Origin: Branchiostoma floridae
Taxonomy: Eukaryota; Chordata; Leptocardii; Amphioxiformes; Branchiostomatidae
Direction: 5' to 3'
DNA: 64,000 nt
Assembly: GCF_000003815.2 (NCBI RefSeq)
Contig: NC_049992.1
Span: 20,686,340-20,750,339 of the forward strand
The position numbers were made by a program, and so were the translations under genes. The notes under the pieces were generated by a model. That model was not told where the DNA came from and made no database searches. It saw only the letters and a list, made by a program, of their open reading frames with translations. Below are positions 60,701 through 64,000 of the stretch, one piece after another. Position 1 is the stretch's first letter. Every line of letters begins with the position of its first letter.

Positions 60701-63700
60701 TGTGTGACCTCTGACCTCCACCCCCTTAATGACTTGGAACGGAAAAGGATGTGGTTTTGTTTTTGTAATTATGTAAATATTGTATTGTATGTATTGTTAT
60801 TTGCTTATGTATCCAGGGCCTCCATGAAAAACAGTGCCAGCCACTGATCGGAGCATACCCTGGTTAAAGAAAACAGAAATAAATAAATAAATAAATACAA
60901 ATGTTGTGGTTCATCTTTTGTAAAACATTACTGTTGTGGAAAAATGAAGGAAGCAGTGATGTTATCTGTAATTTAATCCATATCAAGTCGTAAAGTCGGA
61001 CGACAGCTTTTTTTTTTTACATTTCAATGAGAACGAGCCCATTATCAGGTCACTTCAAAATTGTTATCTACAGTGACATCCAAATGTTTCCTGTGACTCA
61101 GTGTGAGACTGTTGTCTATCAGATTCTGTAAATACTACAACTACTATCTATTACATTACAATTTATGGAATAAACATGTAACAAATATCATGAAAACCAC
61201 AACCTATGCTGTTCACAAACATACGAACAGCACCAAAAGATTATAGTACCCTCCTGGCAAATGTAATAAGATAAATCAGCTCAGTTCAACCTTGATTGTA
61301 GATACATGTATCAGCAATAAAGCCTACTTGGATGCCAGCAAAAGCACTGAAACTGCATCTATATTTAACATCAGTTACACACTTCTTACCCTCTCAGGTT
61401 GACAGTTGGACCTCGTATCACGGATGAGGGCATTGTCCTGCCTGTAGGAGAAAGGACTACTGTCTGTTGACGTCTCTGATAATTCCTGCATCTGATGTAA
61501 GTCCTTGTCATCTTCACAGCTGCAGGAACAACATAAAGTATTGTTACATCACCCTTACAAACTTTTGGATCAATTTTCAATAAAGGTTAGACATCCAGGT
61601 AACAAGACAGTTACTCATGAAACTGGATTTAAGACTGTAAAATCATATCCAGAATGCTTTAGATTTAGTAAATATTTGGCAAAAATTTGCGTCTATTTCC
61701 CAACAATAAGAAGAAACCATGATAGGAAAGGGAACCAGAATCTGAAGACCCCACATCAGTTCAGTTCAGTTCAGTTCATCCTCATATGAGGTGACATTAA
61801 CAATGTCTAACCATAAATCTGTATCTCTATCATAGACCCCACATACCTCCACAAAATATTAGTGCACCTGACAGGGTGTACTCAGTCAAAAATTACTAAT
61901 AGGTGCATTATAGCTCCAATTTGGGGTGCATACATGGTGTTTTGGTACAAGATTTCATGTTGTAATGTCTTTCAAGCAGTCCACATGATTGAGTTTATTA
62001 GCTTGGCATCATCATTCAGGTTAAAACTAGACTAAAGACCAGGGTCATTGGGAGTGTACAATGTACTTAATGCCTAGTCTTCAATGGTCATGAGTAATTT
62101 AGCACATAATATTGAACTTATTTATGTGTAAATTTACAGTCACATACACATGTACTACCAGGGATGTGGAGGTAGTGTAACAGTGGGGGTTCAAATAGCA
62201 CTAGCTGACCATGCCAAACGCCTGTCAGGCTTTTGGCTCGATCAGTTAGGCAGCTAGTGTTGTGATCTGACGGCCCTGGTTCGATTCCCGGGTCAGTCAG
62301 GATATTTGTTCTACTCGCCCCTCTTGTGTGTTTCAGTAGCAAGACAGACAAACTTCTCAACAAAGACACACTGTACAATTTGTATCACACACACCTAGCT
62401 TCTAAAGATGAGGTATGGAGAGGCATGCTATCGTTGGTTTCATATTTGACCCTCTCCTTACTCCAAGTCCGGTGGTCATCCTGAAATACAAGGAAGAATT
62501 ACTTAGTGCTTTTTAAAAAGCTGGTATTTGGCTGGTATTTGCATCTCCTTGGAATAGTACAGCATAAAGACCTGTATTAGTCCTGGCAATTGCGTTGCTT
62601 GCAAGTACTGTGGTTGAATTGCAGTGCATTATTTGTCAGGCTATATCTTTATCAAGCATAATGTCACCTTGGTGGTATTTTCCTGATAATATGGATTCCC
62701 AAATTGTGCACAAGTCATCACTTATCCACAAAATTGCCAGGTACATTTGTCTTAGTGAATGGTCTGATTCTGCGACCAGTGTTAATGTTTGTTTCAGTAG
62801 CACTGTGTCAGCCTTGTTTAAGAGCAAGATGAAAAAAAAGCAAGAAGGCCTATATTCAAAAGTCCTTTCAGACTGTTATTTGTATGACTAATGGGGAAAT
62901 TCTATGATTCCAATTGTTTGAATGGACTTTCACTATTTGGGAGAGAACGGAGAAGATAATAAAGTGGTCTCACCGTAGTTTGTAACAGCACAACATCAGC
63001 ATCCACAAGTTTACAGGATTTGAACTGTGCCCACACAAACCACTCCGGCTTCCAGTAGAACACAAGGAATAAAAGTCCCAGTGTGCACGTGGCAAAGACA
63101 ACTGTGACAGAAGTCTTTACCTTATCTCTTTTAAATCCATGGCATTCCTGGTGGATTAAGTAAGTACAGTGTGAGTATGATGTCATTTCTATGGGACATG
63201 TACATTTATATTTCGAAAATAAACTTATATATGGGAAAAGGGAGAAAGATGTACACATCCAAACATTTTTTTCACACATAACCTACATGTCATAATCAAG
63301 ACTAAACCATGGTCATAGAATTCAAAAATTCATGGTCTTCAGATATACCCATGAGTGAATATATGACTGGTTTGTTTCGAAATTCAACAAACTGACACTG
63401 ACATTGCAGCCACACGGCTGATTTGCAACAGGTCATTACAAATTGTTATCATAAGTGGTTAAAATCAAAGATTATAAATCATTGCAATAACACAGTTATT
63501 AAGAATCGTTGGAGACAGACAAATTAAAACAGTATTGGGATAGACTCTAAAACATTTAAAATATTATTTGTTTAATACTGTACACAGTAACTGTTATATA
63601 TTAGTATTATCACTATATCAGATAGTGAACAAATATCTAGAATACATTGCCTTACTATTTGATACAAAACATCATCACACAGGTGACAATTACTTGTTCA

Positions 63701-63814
63701 AAAGGCGGTAATACAACATAAGCCATGGACAAATAGTAAAGCTTATACCAGTTCATCGTCCTGTCCTTTGTTGATGAAATGGAACTGTGCTTCTGCATCA
63801 CCAAGAATTGTCAT
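35517..63814 (-). CDS. ATP13A3: P5B-type ATPase, ATP13A3-like polyamine transporter (complete, 31 coding exons)
   Basis: Minus-strand coding exons: 63814-63749, 63147-62974, 62480-62395, 61519-61390, 59757-59681, 58287-58210, 57280-57211, 56234-56100, 55951-55879, 55241-55104, 54859-54701, 53427-53317, 52539-52493, 51930-51680, 51108-50964, 50317-50204, 49697-49544, 48173-48053, 47681-47557, 46857-46697, 46242-46138, 45669-45590, 45296-45254, 43711-43602, 43105-43009, 39346-39274, 38814-38664, 37338-37089, 36794-36706, 35971-35888, 35771-35517. Coding length is 3,752 nt, one short of 1,251 codons; about 1,250 aa, close to vertebrate ATP13A3 (about 1,226). Splice phases agree throughout except exon 28. 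The ATG at 63814 has an in-frame TGA nine bases upstream. Key motifs: TGES, PPALP, DKTGT, KGAPE, TGDN, GDGAND. P5B ATPases export polyamines from endolysosomes or recycling endosomes. The N-terminus (INKGQDDE) resembles ATP13A3 more than ATP13A2, but in an invertebrate it may be co-orthologous to ATP13A3/4/5. Confidence 0.95.
36424..36510. repeat. GCGT/GT/CTGT simple repeat in intron 29
   Basis: About eight GCGT/GTGC units, then GT and CTGT runs, followed by sequence resembling the dispersed repeat at 10790-11120. Confidence 0.85.
37089..38814 (-). CDS. ATP13A3: ATP13A3-like exons 27-28: M7-M8, with a one-base frameshift
   Basis: Exon 27: [16 protein letters not shown] and the M7 stretch [19 protein letters not shown]. 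Exon 28 starts with a lumenal loop rich in Asn and Thr (several N-x-T/S sites) and ends in M8 [20 protein letters not shown]. It is 250 bp long, but its neighbours' phases require 251. The loop frame hits TGA at 37206-37208 while the M8 frame has TGA at 37225-37227, so one base is missing between them. Confidence 0.88.
37770..38010 (-). mobile_element. Penelope-like element remnant, minus orientation
   Basis: The minus strand shows a degenerate [16 protein letters not shown] block, the end of the GIY-YIG endonuclease region of Penelope-like retroelements, followed by the CATCTGATGAAGGTCAACG-like 3' sequence. It is an inverted partner of 38110-38580. Confidence 0.55.
38110..38580 (+). pseudogene. 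Penelope-like GIY-YIG endonuclease C-terminus remnant
   Basis: The ORF at 38129-38410 ends [20 protein letters not shown] then [10 protein letters not shown], a hallmark of the C-terminal end of Penelope endonucleases. After a frameshift the frame resumes as [16 protein letters not shown] at 38407-38455. The 3' sequence (CTGATGAAGG … TTCAACTATGGATTCTA) is typical of these elements and also occurs at 53640-53760. Dead copy inside intron 27, opposite in sense to the host gene. Confidence 0.6.
39274..43711 (-). CDS. ATP13A3: ATP13A3-like exons 24-26: M5-M6
   Basis: Residues 881-974. [20 protein letters not shown] (exon 24), then [20 protein letters not shown] (exon 25) and [14 protein letters not shown] (exon 26). 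Intron 25 is 3.66 kb long because of the LINE inserted at 39457-41894. Confidence 0.93.
39457..41894 (-). mobile_element. 5'-truncated LINE in intron 25, with 11-bp TSD
   Basis: TTTAGGTAATA occurs on both sides (39446-39456 and 41895-41905). On the minus strand the element begins abruptly within an endonuclease ([14 protein letters not shown] … [10 protein letters not shown] … STDHRMVV), continues through reverse transcriptase ([40 protein letters not shown]) and ends DLDVD-stop at 39523, then a 45-base 3' UTR and an ATT-repeat tail. Two frameshifts (near 41290, and near 40558 within the motif-A region DLxRAFDAVD) make it dead. The C-terminal layout ([27 protein letters not shown]) resembles RTE-like or related clades; the exact clade is uncertain. 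Confidence 0.85.
44358..45100. mobile_element. Candidate MITE in intron 23
   Basis: TTCTCATTGAAATGTAAAAA at 44358-44377 is repeated inverted at 45072-45092. A further copy of one end lies at 61009-61035 in intron 4. No target duplication was confirmed. Confidence 0.45.
45254..47681 (-). CDS. ATP13A3: ATP13A3-like exons 19-23: phosphorylation domain and hinge
   Basis: Residues 709-881. [15 protein letters not shown] then [10 protein letters not shown] (TGD split by intron 19), [35 protein letters not shown] and finally [10 protein letters not shown] in the 43-bp exon 23, which binds Mg2+. Intron 19 holds the exon-derived minisatellite at 47095-47556. Confidence 0.95.
45788..45896. repeat. GGGGGGAGGGCC minisatellite in intron 21
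   Basis: Four diverged units of G-run, GGGCC and AGCAAAAA spaced 20-40 bp. It could form G-quadruplexes on the plus strand (the non-template for the host gene is the minus). Confidence 0.65.
47095..47556 (-). repeat. 50-bp minisatellite made from the end of exon 19 and its donor
   Basis: Nine tandem units, mostly 50 bp, follow exon 19 (transcript sense). Each contains the last bases of exon 19 and the splice donor (complement of CCTCACCTGTTACCATGACA plus GTCCTGATGTTG), then ATCATCATTTACAA-like intron sequence. Central units are almost identical; the outermost (47107, 47159) are diverged. Confidence 0.95.
48053..51108 (-). CDS. ATP13A3: ATP13A3-like exons 15-18: nucleotide-binding domain
   Basis: Residues 532-709. 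[20 protein letters not shown] and LDLKMF lie in exon 15; an acidic linker ([11 protein letters not shown]) and PTVVRPP in exon 16; [16 protein letters not shown] and KGAPE (655-659) in exon 17; [16 protein letters not shown] in exon 18. Confidence 0.94.
49051..49112. repeat. ATGCATCC palindromic minisatellite
   Basis: CCATGCATCCATCCATGGAT is repeated twice with flanking ATGCATGC; self-complementary, in intron 17. Confidence 0.85.
51680..51930 (-). CDS. ATP13A3: ATP13A3-like exon 14: M4 substrate motif and phosphorylation site
   Basis: Residues 449-531. M4 carries PPALP (467-471), the signature that separates P5B from P5A ATPases and lines the polyamine site. It is followed by [20 protein letters not shown] and the phosphorylation motif DKTGT with the acceptor Asp at residue 510. 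Confidence 0.96.
52493..53427 (-). CDS. ATP13A3: ATP13A3-like exons 12-13: M3 region
   Basis: Exon 12 begins [18 protein letters not shown] and ends in the hydrophobic [10 protein letters not shown]; the 47-bp exon 13 adds [16 protein letters not shown]. The acceptor of exon 12 is at 53428; a closer AG at 53415-53416 would delete the conserved GFST, so I chose the upstream one. Confidence 0.9.
53575..53780 (+). mobile_element. Penelope-like 3' sequence remnant in intron 11
   Basis: GTGAGTCTTTCCTTTTTGCA … TTTTTCAACTATGGATTCTA matches the 3' part of the remnant at 38500-38575. An inverted pair (GGAGTACTCG / AAGTACTCCAGCC) frames its left half. Confidence 0.5.
54043..54606. mobile_element. GGCCACAGCAA-family MITE, complete copy in intron 11
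   Basis: Inverted termini GGCCACAGCAAATAA (54043) and …TACTTGCTGTGGCC (54606), flanked by TTA (54040-54042, 54607-54609). 564 bp, opposite orientation to the copy at 31041. It ends 95 bp from exon 11. Confidence 0.8.
54701..55241 (-). CDS. ATP13A3: ATP13A3-like exons 10-11: actuator domain
   Basis: Residues 296-395. [20 protein letters not shown] is followed by [12 protein letters not shown]. The dephosphorylation loop TGES (342-345) is split by intron 10 after the first base of the Gly codon. The domain ends with [20 protein letters not shown]. Confidence 0.95.
55305..55390. repeat. Dispersed repeat in intron 10, matching 6535-6705
   Basis: Shares GCATAATAGCCCGGATCTAC, CAAAATTGAACGTACGC and CCATTTTCCCGCCATTT with the FReD intron. 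Confidence 0.6.
55879..56234 (-). CDS. ATP13A3: ATP13A3-like exons 8-9: first two core membrane helices
   Basis: Residues 228-296. [16 protein letters not shown] and the following [20 protein letters not shown] form the M1-M2 pair; exon 9 continues into the actuator domain ([10 protein letters not shown]). Confidence 0.93.
56510..56900 (+). repeat. Diverged copy of the 10790-11120 repeat in intron 7
   Basis: GTCATGGAGATTATATTTTT, CTGTCTGTATG, GGTCAACAAGATAACT and CTGGATGGATTGG appear in the same order as at 10790-11120. Confidence 0.5.
57211..62480 (-). CDS. ATP13A3: ATP13A3-like exons 3-7: cytosolic N-terminal region
   Basis: Residues 81-227. Exons 3 and 4 (62480-62395, 61519-61390) are poorly conserved and rich in Ser, Asp and Glu. 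Exon 5 holds [14 protein letters not shown], exon 6 [15 protein letters not shown] and exon 7 [20 protein letters not shown], the run leading into the first core helix. Introns here contain a SINE, a LINE fragment and two MITEs. Confidence 0.9.
57346..57688. mobile_element. Candidate MITE with GC-rich core in intron 6
   Basis: CACTGTGCGCTCATTGGCTG at 57353 is mirrored by CCAATGAGTGCGCAGTG ending at 57685. Inverted repeats of about 24 bp with some mismatches enclose a core that is much more GC-rich than the surrounding intron. No transposase. Confidence 0.55.
59846..60072. mobile_element. piggyBac-like MITE in intron 4
   Basis: Inverted termini CCCTTAAACTGCCA (from 59847) and TGGCAGTTTAAGGG (to 60072), with TTAA at 59842-59845 and 60073-60076. 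TTAA target and CCC start fit the piggyBac superfamily. The inside has two GGATATATCCGG palindromes. Confidence 0.7.
60117..60895 (+). pseudogene. 5'-truncated LINE fragment, antisense in intron 4
   Basis: The open frame to TGA 60705-60707 encodes the reverse-transcriptase C-terminal part: [68 protein letters not shown]. Catalytic motifs lie in the missing 5' part. The element continues to an AAATA-type repeat tail at 60873-60895. The remaining frame is intact, so the insertion is fairly young. Clade CR1/L2-like or related. Confidence 0.75.
62225..62310 (+). mobile_element. tRNA-like SINE head in intron 3
   Basis: GCTCGATCAGTTAGGCAGCT (A-box region) and B box GGTTCGATTCC at 62278-62288 followed by CGGG, i.e. 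a tRNA-like T arm. No proper acceptor stem is seen and it sits inside an intron, so a SINE fragment is more likely than a tRNA gene. Confidence 0.5.
62974..63814 (-). CDS. ATP13A3: ATP13A3-like exons 1-2: N-terminus and membrane-dipping hairpin
   Basis: Exon 1 encodes residues 1-22 and exon 2 residues 23-80. Residues 14-20 (INKGQDD) are followed by a hydrophobic stretch [19 protein letters not shown], the P5B-specific N-terminal membrane segment, then [14 protein letters not shown] 40-base 5' UTR remains in exon 1; a splice acceptor (TTTCAG, complement of 63855-63860) shows that an upstream non-coding exon exists near or beyond the window edge. Confidence 0.92.
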
Positions 63815-64000
63815 GATCGATCACTGCAGTCAGCTTGGGAGCTCAAAGTACAACCTGAAATAACATGATGGCATGTTATGGGGCTGGTTACATGTACATG
63901 TGATGCTAGTTCACCTTTATCCGGGGGTAACCTATATCCGTTGGTCTTAACGACAGGGTATTTAGGGCTCAGGTCGACAGACGACGGTTTCAAACTACAT
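63815..64000 (-). other. 5' UTR remnant and upstream sequence of the ATP13A3-like gene
   Basis: 63815-63854 is 5' UTR of exon 1, preceded by a splice acceptor. The rest up to the window end is intron or the 3' part of an upstream non-coding exon; no promoter could be identified. Confidence 0.5.

Overview
The window reads as one scaffold piece from an animal genome. Genes are intron-rich with GT-AG splicing, transposable elements are dense and varied, and there are two 100-base assembly gaps (16736-16835 and 28093-28192). A fibrinogen-related domain gene, a B4GALNT-like glycosyltransferase remnant, Helentron/Helitron2 elements, CR1/L2-like LINEs, Penelope remnants and tRNA-derived SINEs together suggest a marine invertebrate deuterostome. 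A cephalochordate (amphioxus, Branchiostoma) is the most likely host; this is inference, not proof.

Layout. 1-2160: low-content sequence with a decayed LINE reverse-transcriptase tail. 2162-3860: a non-autonomous Helentron on the minus strand. 5499-7697: the last three exons of a plus-strand fibrinogen-related (FReD) lectin-like gene. 7698-12523: mostly unrecognised DNA with simple repeats and a SINE. 12524-16951: a stack of Helentrons inserted inside each other. 17242-17467: a broken glycosyltransferase exon (minus), followed by fragments of a MITE family.

18709-27263: the most unusual stretch, three plus-strand ORFs. The first is a 639-residue protein with a J-like domain lacking HPD, a zinc ribbon, a coiled coil and an SGNH esterase domain. 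The second is a 211-residue proline-rich ORF. The third is a nearly intact LINE ORF2 (APE endonuclease plus reverse transcriptase) broken by one amber codon, with a TTCA-repeat tail. They may be one element or a composite. 28047-30403: a hAT-like element with a perfect 8-bp target duplication and a Harbinger-like MITE nested in it.

35517-63814 (minus strand): a complete 31-coding-exon gene for a P5B-type ATPase of the ATP13A3 family, a polyamine transporter of late endosomes, lysosomes and recycling compartments in characterised animals. Every exon could be placed and every splice phase matches except exon 28, where one base appears to be missing. Its introns carry a 5'-truncated LINE with an 11-bp target duplication, a second antisense LINE fragment, Penelope remnants, several MITEs and a SINE. 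They also carry an unusual minisatellite in which the end of exon 19, splice donor included, is repeated about nine times.

The host genes do not obviously form a pathway together. The main story is two host genes plus one pseudo-exon embedded in layered mobile DNA.
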